A stretch of 64,000 nt of DNA from Rhizobium sp. P32RR-XVIII (GTDB lineage Bacteria > Pseudomonadota > Alphaproteobacteria > Rhizobiales > Rhizobiaceae), in the NCBI RefSeq assembly GCF_012641395.1, contig NZ_JABAIH010000002.1, positions 248,001 to 312,000 on the forward strand, given 5' to 3'. The position numbers and the translations under genes are program-made. Under the pieces are notes generated by a model that saw only the letters and a program-made list of their open reading frames with translations, was not told the origin of the DNA and did not search any database. This document shows positions 1 through 8,551 of this stretch, piece by piece. How positions within the stretch are numbered: position 1 is the stretch's first letter; each line of letters starts with the position of its first letter.

Positions 1-2
1 TC

Positions 3-722
3 GCCTCGATGCTCACCTCCGGATTGATCAATGGCGACCAGAGCATGGTCGTGCCGGTGATCGCAGGCGTTCTCCTTCTCGGTATCCTCATCGGTGCTGT
101 GAATGGAGGCGTCATCATCGCGACTGGCGTGCACCCGCTGATCGTCACGCTCGGCACAGGTGCGGTCATCCAGGGCGTCGCCCTGCTGTATGGGCTCGGT
201 CCCATTGGCAAAGTTCCGAAGGGTTTCGATTATTTCGCCTACGGCCGCCTGCCGGGCGGACTCTCGATCGGCGCTACTTTCGCCGTCGTCCTGTCCCTTC
301 TGGCCGCGTTCCTTCTCGTGAAAACCAGGCTAGGTCGCTACATTTACGCGGTTGGCGACGACCCCCATGCGGCGACGCTGATGGGGCTGCCCAAGACGCG
401 TGTGATCCTGTTGGTCTATATGCTGTCGGGCCTGTTTGCCGCACTGACCGGTGTTTATCTGGTCAGCAGATTCGGCGTTGGTCAGCCTTACACGGGCGCC
501 AACTACACGCTCGCGTCGATCACTCCTGTCGTCGTCGGCGGCACGATGCTGGCGGGTGGCCGCGGCGGCGTGATGGGCACGCTGCTCGGCGTCTATCTCG
601 TGTCGCTGCTCAACAATCTTTTGAACTTTCTTGGCGTGTCGACGCACATCCAGCTCGTCGCGCAGGGATTGGTCATCATCGCCGCCGTTTCCGTCTACGT
701 GGAAAAGAGGAGGATAGCCTAA
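3..722 (+). CDS. CUT2 (ribose-type) ABC transporter permease, 5' partial
   Basis: Inner-membrane permease of a ribose/xylose/inositol-type sugar importer. The frame is open to the left window edge, so the true start lies outside and about 240 residues are visible. Repeated hydrophobic segments and the C-terminal motif GGTMLAGGRGG match the conserved GG-SL-GG-G loop of RbsC-like permeases. The stop TAA shares one base with the ATG of the next permease (TAATG), so the two are translationally coupled. No ATPase or binding protein for this pair is in view; they are presumably upstream. The substrate cannot be read from the sequence. Confidence 0.9.
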   Translation, partial: ASMLTSGLINGDQSMVVPVIAGVLLLGILIGAVNGGVIIATGVHPLIVTLGTGAVIQGVALLYGLGPIGKVPKGFDYFAYGRLPGGLSIGATFAVVLSLLAAFLLVKTRLGRYIYAVGDDPHAATLMGLPKTRVILLVYMLSGLFAALTGVYLVSRFGVGQPYTGANYTLASITPVVVGGTMLAGGRGGVMGTLLGVYLVSLLNNLLNFLGVSTHIQLVAQGLVIIAAVSVYVEKRRIA

Positions 723-1702
723 TGGCCATCGCTAAAGTTAACGAGGCGATCAGTACGTCGAGGTCCCCCACCGGCATTCGCGCAGGTGATATCGGCAGGA
801 AGTACGGAATCTACCTGTTTCTGCTTGCTGCCATTCTCCTGACGACAGCCGTAAGCCCGGCCTTTCTGAGCCCTGCCAACGTCTCGAACATGTTGATGCA
901 GCTAGCGCCGCTCGCCATCGTCGTGATCGGCCAGACCTTCGTCATCCTTGTCCGGGGACTGGATCTTTCGGTCGCATCCGTCATGGCGACCGCGGCGGTC
1001 ATCGCGACCAGCTTCAACGGCCAGAACAGCGATGCGCTACTCATCCTGCTCGCCTGCGTGGCTATGGGTTGTGCGACCGGCTTGGCCAATGGCATCCTGG
1101 TGACGAAACGCAACGTTTCGCCGTTCCTGGCGACGCTCGCAACGATGATCGTTCTTCAGGGACTTCGCTTTGCGGCAACCCAGGGAGCCCCCTCGGGCAA
1201 TGTGCCACCGCTTTATAGATCGCTCGGCTCCGAAACCCTATCCGGCGTGCCTTACAATCTCCTGGTCATGGCGGTGCTGGCGATCTTCTTCGCAATCCTG
1301 CTGCATCGTGCCGCATTTGGCCGGCGCGTCTACATCACCGGCGGAAATCCGATCACGGCGCGTCTCGTCGGCATCTCGGCCGACCGCGTGACCATCCTCT
1401 GCTATATGATCTGCGGTGTCATGGCGGCCGTTGCGGGACTCCTGCTGTCCGGTTTCGTCGGAGTCGTCGACAATTTCGTCGGACGCGGCTTCGAGCTCGA
1501 CTCGATCGTCGCAGCCGTCATGGGCGGCGTCGCCCTCTCGGGAGGAAGAGGGACGATTCCCGGGGCGCTCGCCGGCGCGGCGATCCTGGTCGTCCTTTCA
1601 AACGCGGTGGTCATGGTCGGCATGCCCGTCCAGCTGCAAATTATCGTCAAGGGCATCGTCATCATCGTGGCCGCCAGCCTCTACGTTCGAGCGGTTCGGT
1701 AA
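722..1702 (+). CDS. CUT2 (ribose-type) ABC transporter permease
   Basis: A 326-residue second permease subunit, complete, with about eight to ten hydrophobic segments and the family motifs GLDLSVASVM (near residue 80) and GGVALSGGRG (near 270). It starts on the base at which the preceding permease ends, so the two probably form a heterodimeric channel. A clear Shine-Dalgarno, gaaagggagg, just after its end leads into the first dehydrogenase gene, placing transport and catabolism in one transcript. Family assignment is firm; the substrate is unknown. Confidence 0.92.
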   Translation: MAIAKVNEAISTSRSPTGIRAGDIGRKYGIYLFLLAAILLTTAVSPAFLSPANVSNMLMQLAPLAIVVIGQTFVILVRGLDLSVASVMATAAVIATSFNGQNSDALLILLACVAMGCATGLANGILVTKRNVSPFLATLATMIVLQGLRFAATQGAPSGNVPPLYRSLGSETLSGVPYNLLVMAVLAIFFAILLHRAAFGRRVYITGGNPITARLVGISADRVTILCYMICGVMAAVAGLLLSGFVGVVDNFVGRGFELDSIVAAVMGGVALSGGRGTIPGALAGAAILVVLSNAVVMVGMPVQLQIIVKGIVIIVAASLYVRAVR

Positions 1703-1724
1703 TCAAAAGAGAAAGGGAGGTCCA

Positions 1725-2513
1725 ATGAGCGGATCAGTCAACAACAAGGTCGTCATCGTGACCGGCTCCGGCCGTGGCATCGGAGCCGGTATCGCCGCCG
1801 ACCTGGCTGCAAAGGGTGCCAAGGTCGTTATCGCCGATCTGAACGCCGATGCGGCGCAGCAGACCGCATCGAAAATCGCCTCGGACGGTGGAAGCGCGAT
1901 TGCGCTTAGCGTCGATGTTTCGAACCGCGACAGCGTTCAAGCGCTGATCGGCGAAACAGTGTCCCATTTCGGGCGGCTCGACGTCATGTTCAACAATGCC
2001 GGTATCAGCCAGACATGCCCGTTTCTGGAGGTCACCGAAGCAGACTTCAATCGGATCATGAAGATCAATGGCCTCGGCGTCCTGATCGGAACGCAGGAAG
2101 CGGCCAAGCAGATGATCCAGCAAGGTCACGGCGGCAAGATCATCAACACGTCATCGATCGCCGGCAAGCAGGGTTATCCCTTGTTTGCGCATTATTGCGC
2201 CTCGAAGTTCGCCGTCGTGGCGATCACGCAGGCTGCCGCCCGTGCGCTTGCCGAACACAAGATCACCGTCAACTGCTTCGGCCCGGGCGTCGTTGCGACG
2301 GAACTCTGGCAGCAGCTCGACCGGGAGTTCATGGAGCATGGACTGACCTCCAAGCCGGATCAGGCGATCAACGAGTTCTCGCAATCGATTCTGCTCGGCC
2401 GTGTGTCCGTTCCGAGGGACATTGCCGGCGTGACGACATTCCTGGCGTCCGACGCCTCGGACTACATCACCGGCCAGACCGTCATGGTCGATGGCGGCAT
2501 GGTTCTGATCTAA
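1725..2513 (+). CDS. SDR family oxidoreductase (classical)
   Basis: A 262-residue NAD(P)-dependent dehydrogenase of the classical short-chain family. Visible motifs are the Rossmann loop TGSGRGIG (residues ~12-19), NNAG (~90), catalytic Ser in NTSS and the YCASK catalytic Tyr/Lys pair, and a C-terminal ITGQ-VDGG segment typical of 3-oxoacyl/glucose-dehydrogenase-like members. The frame is open further upstream, but the ATG at 1725 follows a strong Shine-Dalgarno (aaagggagg) and gives normal family length. It is the first enzyme gene of the catabolic operon. The substrate is probably a hydroxyl-bearing carbon of the imported compound, which is inference. Confidence 0.9.
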   Translation: MSGSVNNKVVIVTGSGRGIGAGIAADLAAKGAKVVIADLNADAAQQTASKIASDGGSAIALSVDVSNRDSVQALIGETVSHFGRLDVMFNNAGISQTCPFLEVTEADFNRIMKINGLGVLIGTQEAAKQMIQQGHGGKIINTSSIAGKQGYPLFAHYCASKFAVVAITQAAARALAEHKITVNCFGPGVVATELWQQLDREFMEHGLTSKPDQAINEFSQSILLGRVSVPRDIAGVTTFLASDASDYITGQTVMVDGGMVLI

Positions 2514-2535
2514 AACGGGCATCAGGGAGGAGCTA

Positions 2536-3303
2536 ATGGCACGGTTGGCCAACAAAGTCGCCATCATCACCGGCGGAAGCACCGGCATCGGCGAAGCGAC
2601 TTGCTACCGCTTCGCGGAGGAGGGCGCCAAGGTCGCGATCTTCGATGTCAGCGCCGAACAGGGCACGCGGGTCGCGCAAGCTATCAAGGACAAGGGCGGC
2701 GAGGCCGTCTTCCACAGGGTGGACGTCTCCAACGAGAATGACGTCGCACCGGCGATGGCCGAGGTCGTCGGCGCATGGGGCAAGCTCGACATTCTCGTCA
2801 ACAACGCTGCCGTTACCGGCGTCAACAAGCTCGCCCATGAGGTGACGGTCGACGAGTGGGATCGCATCTTCGCGATCAACGTGCGCGGTGTTTTTCTCTG
2901 CACCAAGCACGCGGTCAAGCCGATGATGGCGGCGAGGGCCGGATCGATCGTCAACTTTTCGTCGATCTATGGCTTGATCGGCAATGACGACCTTCCTCCC
3001 TATCACGCGACCAAGGGCGCGGTTCTTGCCATGACGAAGACCGACGCCGTCTGCTATGCGCCGCACGGCATCCGCGTGAATGCCGTCCATCCGGGCTCGA
3101 CGAAGACGCCGCTGTTCATGAAGGCCGGTGAAACCTACCCCGGCGGCCTCGACCATTATCTCGAAATGATGAAGGCAAAGCATCCGCTGACGCTTGGCGA
3201 GCCCGTCGATGTCGCCAACTGCGTCCTCTTTCTGGCTTCTGACGAAGCCCGTTTCGTGACAGGCAGCAGCTTGGTCTGCGACGGCGGCTACACCGCGCAA
3301 TAA
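2536..3303 (+). CDS. SDR family oxidoreductase (classical)
   Basis: A 255-residue short-chain dehydrogenase with TGGSTGIG at residues ~12-19, NNAA near 90, catalytic Ser in FSSIYG, YHATK (Tyr/Lys), and the C-terminal FVTGSS-CDGG segment. The start follows the Shine-Dalgarno agggaggag, 22 bases after the preceding SDR. It is clearly a different paralogue from its neighbours rather than a recent tandem duplicate. It acts in the cytoplasm, presumably on a successive hydroxyl or carbonyl of the same substrate. Confidence 0.9.
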   Translation: MARLANKVAIITGGSTGIGEATCYRFAEEGAKVAIFDVSAEQGTRVAQAIKDKGGEAVFHRVDVSNENDVAPAMAEVVGAWGKLDILVNNAAVTGVNKLAHEVTVDEWDRIFAINVRGVFLCTKHAVKPMMAARAGSIVNFSSIYGLIGNDDLPPYHATKGAVLAMTKTDAVCYAPHGIRVNAVHPGSTKTPLFMKAGETYPGGLDHYLEMMKAKHPLTLGEPVDVANCVLFLASDEARFVTGSSLVCDGGYTAQ

Positions 3304-3314
3304 CTCAGAAAGGC

Positions 3315-4394
3315 ATGGCAATGAAAGCTGTACGATACTACTCGAAGAAAGACATCCGCGTTGAGGACGTGCCTGCACCGAGCGGACCGCTTGGGGACGA
3401 CATGGTCCTGATCGAACCTCTCGTCTGCGGCATCTGCGGAACGGACCTGCACGAATATATCGCCGGCCCGATCGTCACTCCGGCTACGCCGCACGTCTAC
3501 TCGGGCGCGACGCTGCCGCAGATCCTCGGCCACGAATTTTCCGCCCGTGTGCTCGAGGTCGGCAAGAATGTCACGCATGTCCAGCCGGGTTCGCGTGTTT
3601 CCATCCAGCCGCTGATTTCGCCGCGTGACGACTATTATGGCCGCCGCGGTCTCTTCCATCTCAGCGAAAAGATGGCCTGCGTCGGTCTGTCTTGGGATTG
3701 GGGCGGCATGAGCGAACGCGCCGTCGTCAACGGTTACAACGTCTTCCCGGTACCGGATACCGTCTCCGATATTCAGGCAGCAATGATCGAGCCGGCGGCG
3801 GTGGCACTCTATGGCGTTGACCGCGGCGGTGTCACGAGCGGAAGCAGCGTTCTGGTCTCGGGCGTTGGTCCGATCGGAGCGCTGGTCCTGCTGGCAGCCA
3901 AGGCGGCCGGGGCCACGAAGATCTTTGTGTCCGAACTCAATCCCAACCGGCGCGCGCTGGCGCAAAAGCTCGTTCCCGAAGCGATCGTTTTCGATCCCCG
4001 CGAAACGGATACCGAGAAGCTTTTCCGCGACGAGACCGAGGAGGGTGTCGGTGTCGACGTCGCGCTGGAATGCGTCGGCGCGGAAGCCTCCCTTAACCTC
4101 TGCGCAAAGGCCGTCCGCCGCCAGGGGACTGTCGTTCAGGTCGGTCTTCATGTGAAGCCTGCAGCGATCGACGCAATGCTATGGGCTCTCAAGGATATCA
4201 CTGTCGAAGCGACCTGGTGCTATCCGGTACAGATCTGGCCACGGATCGCCGCGATGATTGGCGCCGGCATCTTCCCGGTCGAAAAGATCGTGACGGCGGA
4301 AATCGCGCCGGAAGACGTCGTCGAAAAGGGCTTCGAAGCACTGCTCGATCCCAAGGCGTCGCACATGAAGATCCTCGTCAACATGAAGGCCTGA
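3315..4394 (+). CDS. Zinc-type medium-chain alcohol dehydrogenase (butanediol/sorbitol dehydrogenase-like)
   Basis: A 359-residue MDR-superfamily dehydrogenase. The catalytic zinc site is suggested by GICGTDLHE (Cys) and LGHEFS (His-Glu), and the NAD-binding loop by GVGPIGAL (near 190-200). The region that normally carries the four structural-zinc cysteines (about residues 95-115) instead reads SPRDDYYGRRGLFHLSEK, without that Cys cluster, so the structural zinc is probably absent. The start could be the ATG at 3315 or the one two codons on. It lies between two SDR genes in the operon. Likely a polyol or hydroxyketone dehydrogenase; the substrate is unknown. Confidence 0.85.
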   Translation: MAMKAVRYYSKKDIRVEDVPAPSGPLGDDMVLIEPLVCGICGTDLHEYIAGPIVTPATPHVYSGATLPQILGHEFSARVLEVGKNVTHVQPGSRVSIQPLISPRDDYYGRRGLFHLSEKMACVGLSWDWGGMSERAVVNGYNVFPVPDTVSDIQAAMIEPAAVALYGVDRGGVTSGSSVLVSGVGPIGALVLLAAKAAGATKIFVSELNPNRRALAQKLVPEAIVFDPRETDTEKLFRDETEEGVGVDVALECVGAEASLNLCAKAVRRQGTVVQVGLHVKPAAIDAMLWALKDITVEATWCYPVQIWPRIAAMIGAGIFPVEKIVTAEIAPEDVVEKGFEALLDPKASHMKILVNMKA

Positions 4395-4396
4395 TC

Positions 4397-5164
4397 ATGA
4401 AGAACCCGATGGACATCAATGGGCGCAAGATCCTGGTCACGGGCGCGGCCGGCGGAATCGGCAGCGCCGCCTGCCGCTATCTGGCCTCGCTGGGTGCGAC
4501 GGTGATAGCAGCCGATCGTGACGCCTCGGTCGAAAAGACTCGCGACGAGATCCGCGCCGCGGGAGGCAAGGCCGAGAGCGTTGTCTTCAACGTCGCCGAC
4601 AAGAATTCTGTCGAGGCGGCCGCGGCGAGCGTCCGGGAGGGTTTCGGGCCGTTGGACGGGATCTTCGCCAATGCCGGCATGTCGTATGAACGGCCTGCCC
4701 TGGATCACAGCGAGGCGGATTGGCGCACTGTGATGTCGGTGAATCTCGACGGCGTCTTCTGGACCGTCCAGGCTTTCGGCCGATCGATGATCGAAGCCGG
4801 GAAGGGGGCTATCGTCATGACGGCTTCCATCGCCGGCGTGAAGGCGGTGCGGCCGGAACTGCATGTCGGCTACGACGTGTCCAAAGCAGGTGTTGCCCAT
4901 ATGTGCCGCGTCCTTGCCGCCGAGTGGGCAAAATCGGGCGTGCGCGTCAACGCCGTCGGGCCTGGCTACACCGATACCGTCATGCTGGCCGAAGTCGGCC
5001 GAACTCAGCCTGCGGTCATGAAGCAATGGATGGACGACACTCCGGTCGGCCGTCTGATCAAGCCGGAGGAAATCGCTTCCGCTGCCGCCTTCCTTCTGTC
5101 CGATGCGGCGAGCGGCATCACCGGGCATCTGCTGATGGTTGACGGCGGCTATTCGATCGCCTGA
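4397..5164 (+). CDS. SDR family oxidoreductase (classical)
   Basis: A 255-residue third classical SDR of the cluster, with cofactor loop TGAAGGIG near residue 14, NAG in FANAGMS, YDVSK catalytic pair and a terminal ITGH-VDGG segment. The frame is open upstream into the preceding gene; the ATG at 4397 lies two bases after that gene's stop and gives the usual family length. The tight spacing implies coupled translation. Together with the other dehydrogenases it suggests several oxidations of one polyhydroxylated ring or chain. Confidence 0.88.
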   Translation: MKNPMDINGRKILVTGAAGGIGSAACRYLASLGATVIAADRDASVEKTRDEIRAAGGKAESVVFNVADKNSVEAAAASVREGFGPLDGIFANAGMSYERPALDHSEADWRTVMSVNLDGVFWTVQAFGRSMIEAGKGAIVMTASIAGVKAVRPELHVGYDVSKAGVAHMCRVLAAEWAKSGVRVNAVGPGYTDTVMLAEVGRTQPAVMKQWMDDTPVGRLIKPEEIASAAAFLLSDAASGITGHLLMVDGGYSIA

Positions 5165-5183
5165 TTTTTCGAAAGGAATTCCC

Positions 5184-5468
5184 ATGCATTATATCGTTCA
5201 TTGCCTCGACCACGAAGGCGGCGTCGAAAAGCGCCTTGCCAACTACGACGCCCACAAGGCCTATCTCGCCAACGCGTCGACCAAGACCGTCATCTCCGGG
5301 CCGCTTCTGGCCGATGACAACGAGACCATGATCGGCTCTCTCTTCCTTCTTGAAGCCGACAGCAAGGAAGAAGTCGTCGCGTTCAACAAGGCCGATCCCT
5401 TCACGAAGGCGGGTGTCTGGAGGACCGTCAATATCCACCCTTTCAGCAAGCGGGTGGACAATCGATGA
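5184..5468 (+). CDS. YciI-like (EthD/muconolactone-isomerase-fold) small protein
   Basis: A 94-residue protein resembling the YciI family, small ferredoxin-like alpha+beta dimers. It begins MHYIVHCLDHEG and contains YDAHKAYLA and an acidic SGPLLADDNE segment followed by KADPF, the usual YciI layout. The start follows gaaagg, and the stop overlaps the next ATG (ATGA). A second, diverged copy lies at 14532. Family members are sometimes found with ring-cleavage pathways, as lactone isomerases or dehydratase-like enzymes; that role is inference. Confidence 0.8.
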   Translation: MHYIVHCLDHEGGVEKRLANYDAHKAYLANASTKTVISGPLLADDNETMIGSLFLLEADSKEEVVAFNKADPFTKAGVWRTVNIHPFSKRVDNR

Positions 5469-6478
5469 CGATGATTGAGGAAAGGCCAGTCATCGCAGCC
5501 CTCGTCGGTCTCGGCTGGTGGGGCAAGAAGATGGCGAGCCTCGTCAATAGCGGCGGGGCGGAGATGCATTTCGTTCGCGGCATCGACCCGAATCCGGAGA
5601 CCGAGACCTTTGCGAAAGAGGCCGGTCTGCAGTTCTCCACCGATCTTGCCGAAGCGCTCGCCGATCCGAACATCGAGGCGGTGGTGCTCGCCACGCCGCA
5701 TTCGCTCCATCAACAGCAGATCGCTCAGGTCGTCGCGGCCGGAAAGCATGTCTTCTGTGAAAAGCCGCTGGATTTGACACGAGCCGGCGCCGAGGCCTCG
5801 GTGGCTCTATGCAGGAGGGCGGGCGTCGTCCTCGGAATGGGTCATGAACGCCGCTTTGAACCGCCGATCGCCGAAATCCTGACGGCGGCCGGTGAGGGAA
5901 GGCTTGGCCGTCTGCTGCAGATCGAAGCGAATTTCAGCCACGACAAGTTCCTTGGTCTCGATCCGTCGAATTGGCGGTTGAAGGCCGACCAGGCGCCGGC
6001 AGGCGGCATGACGGCGACCGGAATTCATTTAACGGACCTTGCCGTCAAGCTGATGGGACCGGCAAAGGATGTTCGGGTGATTTGCGAAAACCTTGCCTCG
6101 CAAATACCCCAGGGCGACACGATGAGTGCTCACATCCGCTTCGGAAACGGCGGGTCGGCCTATGTCTCCGCCACGCTCGCCACTCCGTTCGTCTCCCGTT
6201 TTGCCGTCTACGGCACGCTCGGATGGATCGAGGTGCGCGACAAGGCGCATGTCGAAGCGCCCGATGGCTGGGTGGTGACGGAAGGGTGGAAGGACAAACC
6301 GATCACGGTGCGGGAAGTCGCACCTGCCGAGCCGGTCCGCGACAATTTGCGAGCCTTCGCCCGGGCCGTGCGCGGCCAAAAGGACTATCCGATCACTGGC
6401 GAGGACATGATCAACAATATCGCATTGCTGGAGGCGATCGTTCGTTCCGCCCGAACGGGCGCCCTGGAACAGGTTTGA
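5465..6478 (+). CDS. Gfo/Idh/MocA family oxidoreductase
   Basis: A 337-residue NAD(P)-dependent sugar or cyclitol dehydrogenase. The N-terminal Rossmann motif GLGWWGKK is at residues ~13-20, EKPLDLT holds the conserved EKP near 100, GHERRFEP follows, and a C-terminal alpha/beta domain is present. The ATG overlaps the YciI-like stop by four bases. The family includes inositol 2-dehydrogenase, glucose-fructose oxidoreductase and dehydrogenases of anhydrosugars, which fits the CUT2 importer. The exact substrate is undetermined. Confidence 0.88.
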   Translation: MTMIEERPVIAALVGLGWWGKKMASLVNSGGAEMHFVRGIDPNPETETFAKEAGLQFSTDLAEALADPNIEAVVLATPHSLHQQQIAQVVAAGKHVFCEKPLDLTRAGAEASVALCRRAGVVLGMGHERRFEPPIAEILTAAGEGRLGRLLQIEANFSHDKFLGLDPSNWRLKADQAPAGGMTATGIHLTDLAVKLMGPAKDVRVICENLASQIPQGDTMSAHIRFGNGGSAYVSATLATPFVSRFAVYGTLGWIEVRDKAHVEAPDGWVVTEGWKDKPITVREVAPAEPVRDNLRAFARAVRGQKDYPITGEDMINNIALLEAIVRSARTGALEQV

Positions 6479-6488
6479 GGAGGACGAC

Positions 6489-7472
6489 ATGAAGGCTCTG
6501 GTTTTCGAAGCGCCGGAAAAGCCGGTTATCGTGGAGACGGCCATGCCGGACATCTCCCCGAACGAGGTGCTGGTACGCACGCGGGCAGTCGGCATCTGCC
6601 ACTCCGATTACGAATTGCTGGCGGGGCGCTACATCATCCCCATCTCCTATCCCGTGACGCCCGGCCACGAATGGAGCGGCGAGATCGTCGAAGTCGGGCG
6701 CAACGTGACGGGATTCCGTAAAGGGGACCGCGTAGTCGGCGAATGCGTCGTGCGCACCCCCGAGCGCCTGCATCATTTCGGCTTTTCGCTGAGCGGCGCC
6801 GATCGCGAGTTTTTCGCCGTCAATCCCGAGTGGCTTCACAAGCTTCCCGATGCGGTCGATGACAAGAAGGCGGCCTTGATCGAACCCTTTACCTGCGGTT
6901 TTTACGCAGTCCTGCGTTCGGGCGGCACGAATGCCAGCGAAACCGTTGTAGTGTCCGGCGGGGGTACGATCGGACTGGTCTCGGCCGCCGCGGCAATCGG
7001 CATGGGCGCCCGCGTTATCGTCGTCGACCCGCTGGCGTCGCGTCGCGAGGTCGCGAAAAAGCTCGGAGCCGATGTCGCCATCGATCCGACGGATGGCGGC
7101 GCGGCTGAAAAAATCCGCGACCTTACGCGCGGAAACGGCGCCGATCTCGTGATCGAAGCATCCGGGCATGACGCGTCGCTGGCCGCCGCCTTCGACTACG
7201 CTCGCGAAGACGGTCGCATGTCGATGGTCGGCATAAACATCGGCCGCAAGGTCCCCGTGGTTCTCGGACAGATCCAGATGAAGAACCTGACCGTCCGCGG
7301 ATGCATCGGATCGCCAGGCGTCTGGCCTGCCGCCATCCGCTTCCTGGAAAGAACCGGCATCGATTTGTCGCCGATCCAGACGCATGACTTTGCTCTGACG
7401 GAAGCGGTCGAGGCCTTCGCCTTCGGGCAGGACCCGACGAAAAGCATCAAAATCACTCTGTTGAACGGTTAA
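6489..7472 (+). CDS. Zinc-type medium-chain alcohol dehydrogenase
   Basis: A 327-residue MDR dehydrogenase with Cys in VGICHSDYE and GHEWSGE for the catalytic metal, and the nucleotide loop SGGGTIGLV near 155-165. As in the MDR gene at 3315, the segment expected to hold structural-zinc cysteines (ECVVRTPERLHHFGF) lacks the Cys cluster. It sits 10 bases after the Gfo/Idh gene behind gaggagga. It resembles L-iditol/threonine dehydrogenase-type proteins; a polyol or alicyclic alcohol substrate is likely by context only. Confidence 0.85.
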   Translation: MKALVFEAPEKPVIVETAMPDISPNEVLVRTRAVGICHSDYELLAGRYIIPISYPVTPGHEWSGEIVEVGRNVTGFRKGDRVVGECVVRTPERLHHFGFSLSGADREFFAVNPEWLHKLPDAVDDKKAALIEPFTCGFYAVLRSGGTNASETVVVSGGGTIGLVSAAAAIGMGARVIVVDPLASRREVAKKLGADVAIDPTDGGAAEKIRDLTRGNGADLVIEASGHDASLAAAFDYAREDGRMSMVGINIGRKVPVVLGQIQMKNLTVRGCIGSPGVWPAAIRFLERTGIDLSPIQTHDFALTEAVEAFAFGQDPTKSIKITLLNG

Positions 7473-7477
7473 AATCC

Positions 7478-8536
7478 ATGAGCAAGCACGCACTGATCGT
7501 CGGTGTTACTGGGATCACCGGCAGCAACCTCGCAGAACACCTGCTGTCGCAGGGCGGTTGGACGGTTTCGGGCCTGTCGCGCTCCGAAAGCCTGGTCTCC
7601 GGCGTCAAGACGCTTCGATGCGATCTCGTCGACGCAGGCTCGGTGCAGGCCGCGCTGGAGAATACGAAGCCCAGCCACGTCTTCATCACGGCCTGGTCCC
7701 GGCAGGACACGGAGGCAAAGAACTGCGAGGTAAACGGAGCCATCGTCCGCCATGTGCTCGATGCACTGAAAGGACGTGGCGTCGAGCATGTCGCTCTGAC
7801 CACCGGCACCAAGCACTATCTCGGTCCGTTCGAATCCTATGCCAAGACGCAGCCGGAAACTCCGTTCCGCGAGGAGCAGGAGCGTCTGCCTGGCGAAAAC
7901 TTCTACTACGTCCAGGAGGACGAAGTCTTTGCAGCAGCAGCACGCGATGGCTTTACCTGGTCCATCCACCGTCCGCATACTCTGATCGGCTATGCGGTCG
8001 GAAATGCGATGAACATGGCCGCCACGCTCGGCGTCTATGCATCGATCTGCAAAGAGACCGGCAGGCCGTTCGTCTTTCCCGGCTCTCCGCAGCAATGGCA
8101 GGCCGCCACCGACGTCACCGATACGCGGCTGCTCGCCAGGCATCTCAAATGGGCGTCGACGACGAAAGCCGCGGCCAACCTTGCATTCAACGTCGTCAAT
8201 GGCGAGGTCTTCCGATGGAAATGGCTCTGGCCACGGCTTGCGAGCTATTTCGGCATCGAGGCCGCGGTCTATTCGGGAGAGCCGAACCCGCTTGAAAACC
8301 AGATGGCGGATGCTGCGCCGATCTGGGATCGGATAGTGAAGAAATATGATCTTCAACCCAACGCTCTCTCCCGTGTCGCCTCGTTCTGGCATTCGGATGC
8401 CGATCTCGGACGGCAAGTCGAGACATTCAACGATATGGGGCGTAGCCGGAAACTGGGCTTTCTGGACTATCAGGACACGACCCAATCCTTCACCGACGCC
8501 TTCGATCGCCTTCGGGCAGATCGCATCATTCCCTAA
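7478..8536 (+). CDS. PRISE-like enone reductase (progesterone 5-beta-reductase/iridoid synthase-like SDR)
   Basis: A 352-residue atypical short-chain reductase. The cofactor loop is GVTGITGSN near the N-terminus. TGTKHYLGPF carries the PRISE catalytic Lys, and ENFYYVQED carries the catalytic Tyr in the NFYYxxED context that marks this group; RPHTLIGY and WQAATDVTD also fit. Characterised PRISE enzymes, mainly from plants, reduce the C=C bond of enones with NADPH. Here the gene follows an MDR and precedes the dioxygenase, so an unsaturated cyclic ketone intermediate is a plausible substrate. Function is inferred from motifs. Confidence 0.85.
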   Translation: MSKHALIVGVTGITGSNLAEHLLSQGGWTVSGLSRSESLVSGVKTLRCDLVDAGSVQAALENTKPSHVFITAWSRQDTEAKNCEVNGAIVRHVLDALKGRGVEHVALTTGTKHYLGPFESYAKTQPETPFREEQERLPGENFYYVQEDEVFAAAARDGFTWSIHRPHTLIGYAVGNAMNMAATLGVYASICKETGRPFVFPGSPQQWQAATDVTDTRLLARHLKWASTTKAAANLAFNVVNGEVFRWKWLWPRLASYFGIEAAVYSGEPNPLENQMADAAPIWDRIVKKYDLQPNALSRVASFWHSDADLGRQVETFNDMGRSRKLGFLDYQDTTQSFTDAFDRLRADRIIP

Positions 8537-8551
8537 AGCAAGGAGTATCGG

